Origin: JBBDWJ01 sp963824095
GTDB taxonomy: Bacteria; Acidobacteriota; Terriglobia; Bryobacterales; UBA6623
Direction of reading: 5' to 3'
NCBI GenBank assembly: GCA_963824095.1
Contig: CAWGNS010000009.1
Span: forward strand, 1,116,001 to 1,180,000
DNA: 64,000 nt
Positions 7,869-17,166 of this stretch are shown piece after piece (position 1 is the first letter of the stretch; each line of letters starts with the position of its first letter). The notes beneath the pieces were generated by a model. That model saw nothing but the letters and a program-made list of their open reading frames with translations, did not search any database and was not told the DNA's origin. A program made the position numbers and the translations under genes.

Positions 7869-8618
7869 CTACTTCTCGTCCAGCCGCAGCAGCCAGCGCA
7901 TCGAGTTGCGGATCAGCCGTTGCATCATGGGGTGGCCCAGGGCCTCGGGCGTGTGCCCGGGGGCCAGGTAGACGAAGCGGCCCTTGCCGACCTCGCGCCA
8001 CCAGCCGGCGGGCGCCGACTTGTTGGCCCTGGAGATGTTACGCAGCAGCAGGTGCTCGCGGTCGAGGTAGTACTTGCTCATGTGCTGTTCGTCGAACGTT
8101 TCGAAATCTTCGACGCCCTGCGTGATGGGGTGGTTCTTGTTCTCGATGCGGATCGTGAACGTCTCCGGCGCCGGGTGTCCGCCGTAATCGCCGCCGAACA
8201 GCTTGTAATACAGCCCGCCGGGCGGATAGATGCCGTGCGAGTTGTGCAGCGCCAGGAAGCCGCCGCCGTTGTTGACGAAATCCCAGATCGCCTGCTGCTG
8301 TGCGTCGGTCATCCACATCACCTGCGCCCCCGGCTCGTAGCCGTTGGGCCAGATCATGCCGTCCTTGAGAAACACCAGCAGTTGATAGTTCTTCAACGCT
8401 TCGGCCGTCAGCGCCTCGTGGTTTTCGATGAAGGTGACCGGGATGTTCTCGCGCACGAACGCCGGAATGAGGTTGTCGCGAATGTAGACCGGGCTATGGT
8501 AGCGGTCGCCGATCAGCGCCAGCGCGCGCGGCCGGTCGGCGGACTGGTAGACGTCGGAAGTGTTCTGGGCGAGGGCGTTGGCGCCAAGCGCCACCAGCAG
8601 CAGGAGCAGAACCATCAT
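7869..8618 (-). CDS. ThuA-like domain protein, exported
   Basis: 249 residues from the double ATG at 8618/8615. A signal peptide (VLLLLLVALGANALAQ, cleavage after residue 17) precedes a ThuA-type glutamine-amidotransferase-like fold: RALALIGDRYHSPVYIRDNL, YQLLVFLKDGMIW, FVNNGGGFLALHNSHGIY, LFGGDYGGHPAPETFTIRI, HPITQGVEDFETFDEQH. ThuA proteins are linked to trehalose or other sugar use in many bacteria, though no reaction is firmly known. The in-frame upstream extension to 8954 is rejected because the signal peptide sits at 8618. Confidence 0.8.
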   Translation of the reverse strand: MMVLLLLLVALGANALAQNTSDVYQSADRPRALALIGDRYHSPVYIRDNLIPAFVRENIPVTFIENHEALTAEALKNYQLLVFLKDGMIWPNGYEPGAQVMWMTDAQQQAIWDFVNNGGGFLALHNSHGIYPPGGLYYKLFGGDYGGHPAPETFTIRIENKNHPITQGVEDFETFDEQHMSKYYLDREHLLLRNISRANKSAPAGWWREVGKGRFVYLAPGHTPEALGHPMMQRLIRNSMRWLLRLDEK

Positions 8619-9139
8619 GGGGGGCCTGTGGGGCAGGGCAGCGGCCTGCTTGGGCCGCGTGCTGCCGTGCGCAATCGGAAACGGTACCGGGTCGGGGCAG
8701 TCCACCCGATACCGCCGTGAGAGTCGGTCCGCACGGCTTGCCGCGATCGAGTGACTGCCCTTGACTCTCCGGGACCGTTTGGCAGCGATTATCGTACGCC
8801 CGCAAGGAGATTGCAAGGCCAACCGCCGTCGCCAGGAAGGCCTACAACGTGGCGCGGGCCTCCGGCCGGCGGCGTCCGCCTGCGGCGGACGTTCCTGGTT
8901 TTTGTGGGCCCGCAAAGGCAGTGGGCCGCCGGGGCGAGAGACTGGGCCGTCCACGAGAGAACGTGGATCGGCCTACGCGGGAAGCGACCGGCCTGCGCGG
9001 CAAGCGAACGTGGGGCGCCTGGCCTGGCAAGTGAACGTACCCGCCGGAGGCCCACGCCACAGGAAGGTACAGGGTGCAGAAAGGCCAAACTGGAGAGGAC
9101 AGGCAAGATCGTTTGCCCCCCCTCGGACGCCGCCGCGCC
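8619..9139. other. Intergenic region with repeats
   Basis: Holds a well-preserved family B copy (8849-8894) and a partial inverted copy ending GGAGGCCCACGCCAC near 9047-9061. No gene supported. Confidence 0.5.
8849..8894. repeat. Dispersed repeat family B
   Basis: Starts GTGGCGCGGGCCTCCGGCC and ends in a GTCCGCC-TGC-GGCGGAC hairpin. Related to 5809-5853 and 59819-59862. Confidence 0.75.
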
Positions 9140-10072
9140 CTAGCCCGATTCCCGTTGAGATTCGGATCGAGATCCGGCTTGCGATTCCGCTTGCTTCCCG
9201 CCGGGCGGAATGCGCCAGACGGCCCCGCGCGCCGGCAGGATATTTGACCCATACCTCCGGGCGTAGACCTGCGTGAACTCAGCTCCGAACAGGAAAATCT
9301 GAGCCGAATAGTACACCCACAGCAGAATCATCACCAGCGAGCCGGCCGCTCCGTAGACCGAGCGCAGGCTGCTGCGGGCCAGGTAGAGGATGATCAGCAG
9401 GCGTCCGACAGCCATAAAGACGGCGGTGATCGCCGCGCCAACCCAAACGTCCTTCCACGAAATCAGCACGTCGGGCAGCGTCTTGTAAATGGCGGCGAAC
9501 AGCACCACCATCAACGCGAACGAAACCACCATGCCGGTGGTTTGCGCCACGACTCCGGGGAGCGGGAAGCGGTCGCCGAAAATGTGCCCTAGAGCGGCGA
9601 GCATCGCTCCGGCGGCGAGGGCGGCCAGCAGCAGCACCCCGATCGCGAGCACCATCAGGAACGAAAGCAGGCGCGAGTAGAGCAGCCGGCGGACGAAGCG
9701 ATCCGCTTTGGGCTCGACGTGCCAGATGTGATTGAGCGAGCTCTGCAGTTCCACAAACACGGCCGTGGCGCCGAACAGCGTGAGCGCGATGCCGATGACC
9801 GTGGACGTGGCGCCCGAGCCCTGGCTGGCGCCCTCGGAGAGAATCTGCAGAAAGCTGGCGGCGCGCGGCCCGACGAAGACGGTGATCTGGTGGAACAGAG
9901 CCGTGCGCGCAGCCAGGCGGCCCGCGAACGCGCCGGCGACAGCCACGATGATGATCAGCGACGGCGCCAGCGAGAAAACCATGTAAAAGGCCAACGCCGC
10001 CGCCGAACGGCCGACGTTGTCGCGCTGCCACTCGCTGACGGTTTCTTCGAGCAAAGACCAGAGCGTGCGCAC
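9140..10072 (-). CDS. YihY/BrkB-family inner-membrane protein
   Basis: 310 residues from a GTG at 10072 after AAAGGGA. It has the family start WQRDNVGRSAAALAFYMVFSLAPSLIII, then FGATAVFVELQSSLNHIW and the C-terminal GRLLIILYLARSSLRSVYGAAGS with LLWVYYSAQIFLFGAEFTQVYA. About six transmembrane segments are visible. The family was once called ribonuclease BN, which is not supported; its role is unknown. It is encoded 217 bp downstream of the TamB-Omp85 gene on the same strand. Confidence 0.88.
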   Translation of the reverse strand: MRTLWSLLEETVSEWQRDNVGRSAAALAFYMVFSLAPSLIIIVAVAGAFAGRLAARTALFHQITVFVGPRAASFLQILSEGASQGSGATSTVIGIALTLFGATAVFVELQSSLNHIWHVEPKADRFVRRLLYSRLLSFLMVLAIGVLLLAALAAGAMLAALGHIFGDRFPLPGVVAQTTGMVVSFALMVVLFAAIYKTLPDVLISWKDVWVGAAITAVFMAVGRLLIILYLARSSLRSVYGAAGSLVMILLWVYYSAQIFLFGAEFTQVYARRYGSNILPARGAVWRIPPGGKQAESQAGSRSESQRESG

Positions 10073-10289
10073 GCGTTCCCTTTCGGTTGCGGTTGTTGCG
10101 AGAGCTTTCGCCGGCGATCACTGCACGGCTGCCGAGCCCCCAATCTATCTGTGGCGGAAACTCCCTCGCGCCGCGGCCTCCCATGGGCCGCTGCGGCTCC
10201 CAAGGCTGCGAACCGCCTCGTGACGCAGCCAAGCCAGTGCTCGAGGACCCGCACCCAAAATGCGCCGCGTCCGTGGCGGCACAAACGGG

Positions 10290-13200
10290 TCAGAACGCCT
10301 GGCCGATGCTGAAGAAAAACGCCCCCCGGGACTCGCCTGCTTGGCGGTCCAGCTTGAAGCCGTAATCGGCGCGCAGCAGGAAGTAGGGCGTGCGCAGCCG
10401 CAGCCCGAAGCCCGCGGACTTGCGCAGCCGGAACGGGTCGAAGTCGGAGGCGCTGTCGTAGACGTTGCCCAGGTCGACAAAGCCGACGCCGTCGAAAATG
10501 CTCAGCAGCGGGAAGCGAATCTCATTGTTGACGACGAACACGGCATCGCCGCCGGAGGGGTCGCCGAGCACGTCGCGGGGCCCCACTTCATCCTGCGCGA
10601 AGCCGCGAATGGTGGTGCCGCCGCCGGCGAAGAAGCGCTCCGAAGGAATCAGCGACTGCCCGCCCAGGCCCGTCGCCAGGCCGACGCGAACCCCGCCTGC
10701 GTACACCAGGCGCGGCTTGCGCACGTTGCCCTGGAACGGGATCGGCACCGGCTCGCCCAGCGGGATGTATTTGAAAAACTGGCCGAAGTAGCGCACGAAG
10801 CGCAGATCGGAGCCGAACGCCGCCGGCGCGTATTCGAGGGCGTTCGACAGGAACGAGCCGCGCGTGGCGTCGAGAATCTCGTCGCGGGTTTCGCGGCTGA
10901 GCGTGGCCGATAGCGGCGCCACGTTGAGCGAGACGTCGAAGGGAAACAGGGGGTCCTGCTCCTTGAGGAAGGTGTGCGTCTTTTCAAAGCGGTAGCCGTA
11001 GTTGAACACCCACCTGTTGCGCCAGCGGGTCTCCTGGACGAACGAGATGCCGATGCGGTCGGTGATGAAGTCGGAATCGAACTCGCGCCGGACAAAGGCG
11101 GTCGCCGTACTTTGCAGCGGCAGGCGGCGTAGCAGCGGCTGGCCGAAATAGAGCCGCGCCTCGTGGACGTCGGCGTCGTAGCGCGTGCGCAGGCCCACGA
11201 CGCGGGCGTCGCCGAGCGTGTTGCGGTTGGTGAAATCGGCGATGAATCCCGGTCCGCGGTCGGTGTCGTAGAACGCGCCGTAACGGATCTCATAGGGCTT
11301 CACCTCGCGCACCCGCACCTTCATCTCGACCGGCTGCTCGCCCGGCTCGAACTGCTGGTCGAGCGGCTGCGAGCGGATGTCGACCAGCGAATAGGCGCCC
11401 ATGCGGTAGAGGTTGCGCCGGGCCTTGGTCACCTGCTCGAAGTTGAGCGTGTCGCCGGGTTCGAGGCCGAGTTGGCTGCGCACCAGACTGTCGTTGGTCT
11501 CGTGCGTCCCTTCGACCTCGACGCTTCGTACGACGCCCTTCTTGTTCTCGGCGATCTTGGTGTCGACGGTAACACTGGCCGAGGCATCGTCCTTGCGCGG
11601 GCTGAAGTTGATCGAAACGTCGTTGTAGCCTTCCTTCCAATAGCGCTGCTCGAGCCGCACCAGCGCGTCTTGCAGGAACTCGGGGCGGTAGACGCCGTCC
11701 TCGGGCGGCAGCACCACCTTTTGCAGTTCCTCGGCCGGCAGCGCCTTGTTGCCGTTGAACTCAAAGCCGGCGATGTGGAACTGCGGGCCTTCGTCGACGG
11801 GAATCACCACGCGGCCGGTCGCCGCCGCGGCGTCCAACTGGTAGGTGGGGCGGTCGATCTTGGCGTTGAGGTAGCCGTGGCTGCGATAGAACTGGGAGAG
11901 GAAATCGCTGACTTTCCCGGGCGAGGTGTACACCGCTTGGATGAGCTTGGCCTTTTCGAGCTGTTGCTTCAACTCGCTGTCGCGAAACGACGAGGCGCCG
12001 CTGAACTCGAGCTGCACGTCGTGGAAGCGCGTCCCAAGGCTGATCTCGAAGACCACACGCTTGTGGTTCTCCGACGGCGTGCTGACGACGTGGTCGACCT
12101 TCGCCTGCAGGTAGCCCTCGTCGACCAGTTCCTCGCGAATGGCGCGCTCGGAATCGTTGATGCGCTGCGCGTCGAACACGCCCTCGCGCCACAGGTCGCG
12201 AACGCGCTGGCGCACCTTGTCATTGGCGCCCCAGCCTTCGAAGATCAGCTCCACCAGCGGACCCTGCTCGATCTGGATCGTGAGATCGACCTGGTCGGAC
12301 TTGGTTTCGCGGTCGGCGTCGATTTTGGCCTGCAGGTAGCCCTGCTTGGCGAAGAAGTTGTCGAGCCGCTCGACGCCCCGCCGCACCGTGAAGAAGTCGT
12401 AGGGCTTGCCCGGCTTGATCTTGAGCTTGTCGGCCAGTTCCTTTGGGTCGAGGTTGTCGGCGCCTTCGAAATGGACCTCGCCGATGGGCTTTTTGGCGCG
12501 CGCGTCCTTGGGCAGCCGGCCGGTGTCGGCCGCGCCGCCGAAGCGCAGATCGTGGCGCAGGTCGAAGCGGTAGGTGTTGTCCTCCTGCTTGGTGGCCTCG
12601 GTGGTGAAGCGGCGGGTGATGTCGTATTCGGCGATCCAGATCTGATCGTTGCTGTCGGCCAGGTTCATCGAATAGATCAGGCTCAGTTGGTCGGTGAGGT
12701 TCTGGCCGAGGGTGAGGCGCGCGCCGGGATCGGATTCGGCAGCGATCAGGTTGGGCTCCAGGCGCACTTCGCTGAGTCCAAGGGTTTGCTGCGCGCCGCG
12801 CGAGATCCGCGAGCCGATCGCCCCGGTCAAATACGAGAGCGACTGCTCGGCGGCCGCGTTGACCTCTTCGCCGCGCAGGTCTTCGCGGGTCCGGCCCGTG
12901 AGCAGCAGCGAAATCAGGTCGGGCTCGGTGAGGTCCGGGTGCGAGGGCGAGGTCAGCGTGGTCGTGATGTCCTCGGAGCCGCCGCCGGTGAGCCGCAGCT
13001 CGATGTCGTACTTGCGATGGACCTGCGTGCGGGCCACGATGTCGAGCACCGGCTCAATGCGCGCCTCGCTGAGAAAATCCACGGTGCCGCGGTCGATGTA
13101 GTAACGGTTTTCACCGATGTAGAGCGAGCCGCCTTCCTGCAGGTTGACCTGGCCGGTGATGCTGGGGCGGTAGTAGGTCCCCACCAGGCGCAGGTTAAGA

Positions 13201-16200
13201 TCGGCCGCCAATTCAGCGAGGTTGTTGTCGATCACCAGGGGCTCGGCCGTCTGGACGTCGAGGTTGTAGTGGATCCGGGCCAGCAGCGGATCGGGGTCGG
13301 TAACGAAGGCCGGTACGCTGCTGCCCTTTACGTAGTCGAACAGAAAGCGGTTCAGCTCGATGGGGTTGGTGTAGGCGCCCTCTTCGACCTGCACTTTGCC
13401 GCCGACGATGATGGAGTCCTCCGACGAGCGCAGTTGGATGTTCGATTTCGACAGCGTGCGCAGGCCTTCGGGGAAATCCATGAAGACGTTGTCGGCGGAG
13501 AAATCGAGGTTGACGTCGCCGATCTGGCTGCCCTGGTAGCCGACCGTGCCGCTGCCCGCGAGCTTGCCGCCGTTCAAGTTGCCCGAAAGGCTGTCGAGCG
13601 TGATGACGCCGGGCTTGAAGCTCAACGCGGCGTTGAGGGCGGTGGCCTGCAACTGCGGCGAGGGCAGCGCGAATTGGCCGTCGCGGAGCTGAAAACTGCC
13701 GTCCAACTGCGGCTCGGCGGCGGTGCCGCGCACCGCCAGGTGCAGCTCGGCCGCGCCTCCGGCGGTGACGTTTTCGGCGGCCAGCGCCAGAATGCCGGCG
13801 TTGGTCTTGGCATTGAGCTCGACGTCGATGGCGCGGTCGCCGGCCAGGTCCATGCCGCCGTTGGCGCTGACCTCGGTGTCGGGCCCGCTGAGCAGAAAAT
13901 GATCGACGCGGGCGCGGCCGTTCTCGATGGCGATGGTGGCCGGGTTCTGCTGCGTCAGCTCCAGCGATTTATAGCGCAGCCGCAACTCGTCGAGGCGCAC
14001 CTGACCGCGCACCGCGTCGAGCTCCAGCTTCGGCGCTTCGGCCTCGGCGTGAATCGAAACCGTGCCGTCGGTCTCGCGCGGCAGCTCCGAAAACGAGTTG
14101 ATCACCAGGCCCTTGAGGTCGAATTGCAGCCGCGCCGGCTCCTGGCTGGCGGGCAGCTTGAGGGGCAGCCCCGCGGTCGAAACGAAATTCAGGGGCAACT
14201 GGCCGCCGGCCGTGATACCGGCGCCGGCCCACTCGGCCTGCAGTTTGTCGAGCTGCAGCGCCCCGTCGCGCAGCCGCACCTCGGCGTCGATTCCCATCAC
14301 CGGCGAAATGATCGCGGAGGTGAAAAACGCCCCCTGCGAGAGGGTGGCTTCAAACTGCGGGGTCATCTCGGCCAGCGAGCCTTCGAGCGAGGCGTGCAGC
14401 GCGAGTTGGCCTTGCGCCGACAGCGGCTCTTCGCTGGGAATCATCGAGGCGATCGTATCGAGGTTGATGTCGGCGTCGAGCGCCAGCTTGCCGGCGGGCG
14501 CCGTCTGGTCCAGGGGCAGGGAACCGTCGGCGGTGATGCTCGAACCTTCGATCCGCAGCGTGGAATGATCGACGCTGAGCGCCTGGTTCTCATAGCGCAC
14601 CACGACCTCGCCGTCGTTGCTCAGCGCGCGGCCGTCGAACCCGGCTTCGACGTGGCTCAGGCGCGCCGTCGCGGTCCCCTGGCGCCAGTTTTCAATCTCG
14701 CCCGAGGCCTCCACCGTGCCGCTGACCGAACCGCTCAGCGGCTTGCCGTCGGCCTTGATCTCGAGCTGCGAAAGATCGGTCTGGTTGGCGGTGAGCTTGA
14801 GCTGCGCGGCGTAAGGCGCGGCGGTGTGCACTTCGCCTTCGGCGGCGAGCTGGAACTGCGGCAGCGCCGCCTGGAGGCCCGCCAGCCCGTCGTGCAGGTT
14901 GAGCGAAGAGGTCAGATCGCCCAGCGCGCGATCGTTGACTTGAAGCTGGGCGACGTTGAGATTGCCTTCCAGGCGGGGCTCGTCGACGGTCCCGGCTCCT
15001 TGCAGATGGGTGTCGAGCTGGCCGCGCAGCGTCGCGCCGCCGGGCAGCACCAGATTGGCGATCGCCAACTGCTGTCCCTGGGCTTCGACCTCGTATTCGC
15101 CGCTGTCGAGCGCGTAGTTGCCGCTGGCGTGCAGCGAGCCGGCGTCGTCGCCAGCGGCGGTGGTCTTCTTCAGATCGAGGCTGGAAACGGTGATGCGCTG
15201 GTCGTGCCATTGGGCGTGCGCGGTGAGGTTGCCCCACGGCTCCTGGTAGGCCACCAGGTTGGTTGCGGTGAGGTCGGCCTCGGCGCGCGGGTTCGCCACC
15301 GTTCCCTGCACGACGGCCTGCGCGCTGATCGTTCCCTCGACCGGCGCATGCTGGCCGGCGGCGGCGAGCAGGCTCGGCAGCGAAACGCGGTCCAGTTGCG
15401 CGGTGAGGTCGAGCGCGGGGCTTTCGCCGGTGAGCCCTACCGTGCCCTGCGCCGCGATGCTTTGCTGCTTCCACAGCAAAGTGGCCTTTTGCAGGTCGAG
15501 CCGCTCGGGGTTGTAGTCGGCCTGGATGGTGGCCTCGCCGCCGCTCAGCTCGCCCAGCGCCAGATTGTGGCCCTCGACGGTGGCGCTGGCGGTCGGCCGG
15601 TCGAGCGTGCCGCCGAGGTTGGCGGCGACCGTCATCGAGCCGGTCACCTCGCTGGAACGCAGCGGGCCGTCTTCGGGCTGGCCGAGGAAGATTCCGGCGT
15701 TAGCGAGCAGCGCTTTCAGATCGGCGGTGTCGCCGTTGATGCGGCCTGCGAGCCGCTGGCGGTCGACCAGCGTGACGTCGGCCTCGATTTGGCTGTCGAG
15801 CAGCGCCAGCGAGCGCGCTGTCAGCTCGACGCGGTTGGCTTGTCCCTTGGCCGAAAGACTGCCGGCCAGCGGCAGCACGTTCTTGGCGGGCGCGGTGCGC
15901 AGCGCCTTGAGCTGAACCTGCGCCGTGCCAGTCGCCTGATCCCAGGCGAGGCCGCTCCAGGCGGCGCTGGCGGTGCCCGAAGCCGCGCTGGCAACTTGCA
16001 GCGGCGCTTCGAACTGGCGAGTGAGCGTTTCGAGATTCAGGCGATCGAACCTGGCGTCGACCTGGCTCGCGCCGCCGTTTTCCGCGGTCGCCACGTGCCC
16101 CTCGACGTCGACCTGCCCGGCCGGCGAACGCAGGCTGGCGCTGCGCAGTTGCAGATTCTGTTGCCCCGAATTCCAGGAGCCGGCGGCGTCGAGCGCGATC

Positions 16201-16676
16201 TGTCGAAACTCGCCGTAGCGCGCGTCGGCCAGCCGCAGCGTGCCGTCCACGGTGAGATCGTCGCTGTGGCCCGACAGGGTGAAAGCGGCGTCGGCGCTGC
16301 CGGCGACGTCTTGTGTGGGGTCGAGAAACTGCGCCGTCTTGGCGACATCGCTATGGGCATCCACCTTGAGCTGGAGATCGGGGTTGCTGAAGTCCTGGAC
16401 GGCGCCCGACACGGCGAGCCGCAGCGCCGCGGTGCGCGCTTCGAAGCTTTCAATCCGCAGGCGGCCCGCGCCGAGCGTACCCGGGTCGAACGTCGCCGCG
16501 GTAGTCAGCGCTTCGATCGGCAGCGTGCGGTTCTCCAACGAAACCGTTCCCGGCGCGACGGTCTGGAAATGCAGTTCGTGGCTCAGCGTGAGGGTGTTGC
16601 CGGTGATGTCGGCGGTCCAACCCGGCAGCCTCGTCGGCAAGTTGCTGGCGGCGGTCGGCGTAGCTCGCCGAGGCAT
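10290..16676 (-). CDS. TamB-Omp85 fusion, main part (TamB domain, 5 POTRA, beta-barrel)
   Basis: A 2128-codon uninterrupted frame. The first about 1380 residues are repetitive beta-helix sequence like AsmA/TamB, ending with a TamB C-terminal (DUF490) region at about nt 13580-12540 (FPEGLRTLSKSNIQLRSSED, IEPVLDIVARTQVHRKYDIE, LTEPDLISLLLTGRTREDL). Five POTRA repeats follow at about nt 12497-11295 (starts GEVHFEGADNL, LVELIFEGWGA, FHDVQLEFSGA, FHIAGFEFNGN, RSVEVEGTHE). The last about 335 residues are an Omp85 barrel with the lid motif GGTTIRGFAQDEVGPRD (nt about 10600) and a C-terminal Phe. TamB spans the periplasm and works with TamA/BamA-type pores; here both are one chain. The listed start at 16676 is not real: the true N-terminus lies in another frame (16450-17151). 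Confidence 0.9.
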   Translation of the reverse strand: MPRRATPTAASNLPTRLPGWTADITGNTLTLSHELHFQTVAPGTVSLENRTLPIEALTTAATFDPGTLGAGRLRIESFEARTAALRLAVSGAVQDFSNPDLQLKVDAHSDVAKTAQFLDPTQDVAGSADAAFTLSGHSDDLTVDGTLRLADARYGEFRQIALDAAGSWNSGQQNLQLRSASLRSPAGQVDVEGHVATAENGGASQVDARFDRLNLETLTRQFEAPLQVASAASGTASAAWSGLAWDQATGTAQVQLKALRTAPAKNVLPLAGSLSAKGQANRVELTARSLALLDSQIEADVTLVDRQRLAGRINGDTADLKALLANAGIFLGQPEDGPLRSSEVTGSMTVAANLGGTLDRPTASATVEGHNLALGELSGGEATIQADYNPERLDLQKATLLWKQQSIAAQGTVGLTGESPALDLTAQLDRVSLPSLLAAAGQHAPVEGTISAQAVVQGTVANPRAEADLTATNLVAYQEPWGNLTAHAQWHDQRITVSSLDLKKTTAAGDDAGSLHASGNYALDSGEYEVEAQGQQLAIANLVLPGGATLRGQLDTHLQGAGTVDEPRLEGNLNVAQLQVNDRALGDLTSSLNLHDGLAGLQAALPQFQLAAEGEVHTAAPYAAQLKLTANQTDLSQLEIKADGKPLSGSVSGTVEASGEIENWRQGTATARLSHVEAGFDGRALSNDGEVVVRYENQALSVDHSTLRIEGSSITADGSLPLDQTAPAGKLALDADINLDTIASMIPSEEPLSAQGQLALHASLEGSLAEMTPQFEATLSQGAFFTSAIISPVMGIDAEVRLRDGALQLDKLQAEWAGAGITAGGQLPLNFVSTAGLPLKLPASQEPARLQFDLKGLVINSFSELPRETDGTVSIHAEAEAPKLELDAVRGQVRLDELRLRYKSLELTQQNPATIAIENGRARVDHFLLSGPDTEVSANGGMDLAGDRAIDVELNAKTNAGILALAAENVTAGGAAELHLAVRGTAAEPQLDGSFQLRDGQFALPSPQLQATALNAALSFKPGVITLDSLSGNLNGGKLAGSGTVGYQGSQIGDVNLDFSADNVFMDFPEGLRTLSKSNIQLRSSEDSIIVGGKVQVEEGAYTNPIELNRFLFDYVKGSSVPAFVTDPDPLLARIHYNLDVQTAEPLVIDNNLAELAADLNLRLVGTYYRPSITGQVNLQEGGSLYIGENRYYIDRGTVDFLSEARIEPVLDIVARTQVHRKYDIELRLTGGGSEDITTTLTSPSHPDLTEPDLISLLLTGRTREDLRGEEVNAAAEQSLSYLTGAIGSRISRGAQQTLGLSEVRLEPNLIAAESDPGARLTLGQNLTDQLSLIYSMNLADSNDQIWIAEYDITRRFTTEATKQEDNTYRFDLRHDLRFGGAADTGRLPKDARAKKPIGEVHFEGADNLDPKELADKLKIKPGKPYDFFTVRRGVERLDNFFAKQGYLQAKIDADRETKSDQVDLTIQIEQGPLVELIFEGWGANDKVRQRVRDLWREGVFDAQRINDSERAIREELVDEGYLQAKVDHVVSTPSENHKRVVFEISLGTRFHDVQLEFSGASSFRDSELKQQLEKAKLIQAVYTSPGKVSDFLSQFYRSHGYLNAKIDRPTYQLDAAAATGRVVIPVDEGPQFHIAGFEFNGNKALPAEELQKVVLPPEDGVYRPEFLQDALVRLEQRYWKEGYNDVSINFSPRKDDASASVTVDTKIAENKKGVVRSVEVEGTHETNDSLVRSQLGLEPGDTLNFEQVTKARRNLYRMGAYSLVDIRSQPLDQQFEPGEQPVEMKVRVREVKPYEIRYGAFYDTDRGPGFIADFTNRNTLGDARVVGLRTRYDADVHEARLYFGQPLLRRLPLQSTATAFVRREFDSDFITDRIGISFVQETRWRNRWVFNYGYRFEKTHTFLKEQDPLFPFDVSLNVAPLSATLSRETRDEILDATRGSFLSNALEYAPAAFGSDLRFVRYFGQFFKYIPLGEPVPIPFQGNVRKPRLVYAGGVRVGLATGLGGQSLIPSERFFAGGGTTIRGFAQDEVGPRDVLGDPSGGDAVFVVNNEIRFPLLSIFDGVGFVDLGNVYDSASDFDPFRLRKSAGFGLRLRTPYFLLRADYGFKLDRQAGESRGAFFFSIGQAF

Positions 16677-17151
16677 TGCGAACGGTGAGCGACTCGATCA
16701 GAAACGCGGGCGCCGCCGAAGGCCCGGACGGCTCCTCCTGCGAGGCTTCCCCGCCGCCGGGCAGATTGCTGTGGCCCTGCTCGTCGACGACGGCGTCGAG
16801 CGCCAGCCCATCGACCGACGCGTCCTCGATATGGACGCGTCCACCCAACAGATCGAACAGGTCGAGGTTGACGCGTACGTGCTCGGCCTCGAGGAATGGC
16901 GTATCCGCTTCGGTCGAAGTCAGCCGCACGCCGTCGAGCGCGATGCTCCCCGAGAACAGACTGTAGTTCAGGCTGCGCGCTTCCAGGTCGATGTGCGACT
17001 GCGCCCGCAGATACTGGCGGGCCTTGCGGAGCGCGTATTCACGGACCGGCCGCGTATGCAACAGGAAAATCCCCACGGTCACCACCAGGGCGAGCACGAC
17101 CGCGGGCATCCAGAAGGCTTTCGAAAGCCGCCACTTTTTCTCCGCAGGCAT
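16450..17151 (-). CDS. TamB-Omp85 fusion, N-terminal part before apparent frameshift
   Basis: ATG at 17151. Residues 1-170 are the normal TamB start: a signal anchor (FWMPAVVLALVVTVGIFLL, residues about 14-32), then ALRKARQYLRAQSHIDLEAR, SLFSGSIALDGVRLTS and VHIEDASVDGLALDAVVDE. At nt about 16628-16640 the homologous sequence (LPGWTADITGNTLTLSHELH) moves to the neighbouring frame; downstream residues here are out-of-frame. Repairing one base gives a single protein of about 2287 residues. It lies 15 bp after the TPR gene and has no clear ribosome site, so coupling to that gene is likely. Either a real disruption or a sequence error. Confidence 0.8.
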   Translation of the reverse strand: MPAEKKWRLSKAFWMPAVVLALVVTVGIFLLHTRPVREYALRKARQYLRAQSHIDLEARSLNYSLFSGSIALDGVRLTSTEADTPFLEAEHVRVNLDLFDLLGGRVHIEDASVDGLALDAVVDEQGHSNLPGGGEASQEEPSGPSAAPAFLIESLTVRNASASYADRRQQLADEAAGLDRRHHRQHPHAEPRTAFPDRRAGNGFVGEPHAADRSADYRGDVRPGYARRGPPAD

Positions 17152-17166
17152 CGGGGGGAGAAGCCG

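Noticed and set aside
11163..16688. 1841-codon open frame on the + strand
   Set aside because: Exactly antisense to the TamB-Omp85 gene; it has no domain pattern and follows the mirror codon bias of the real gene.
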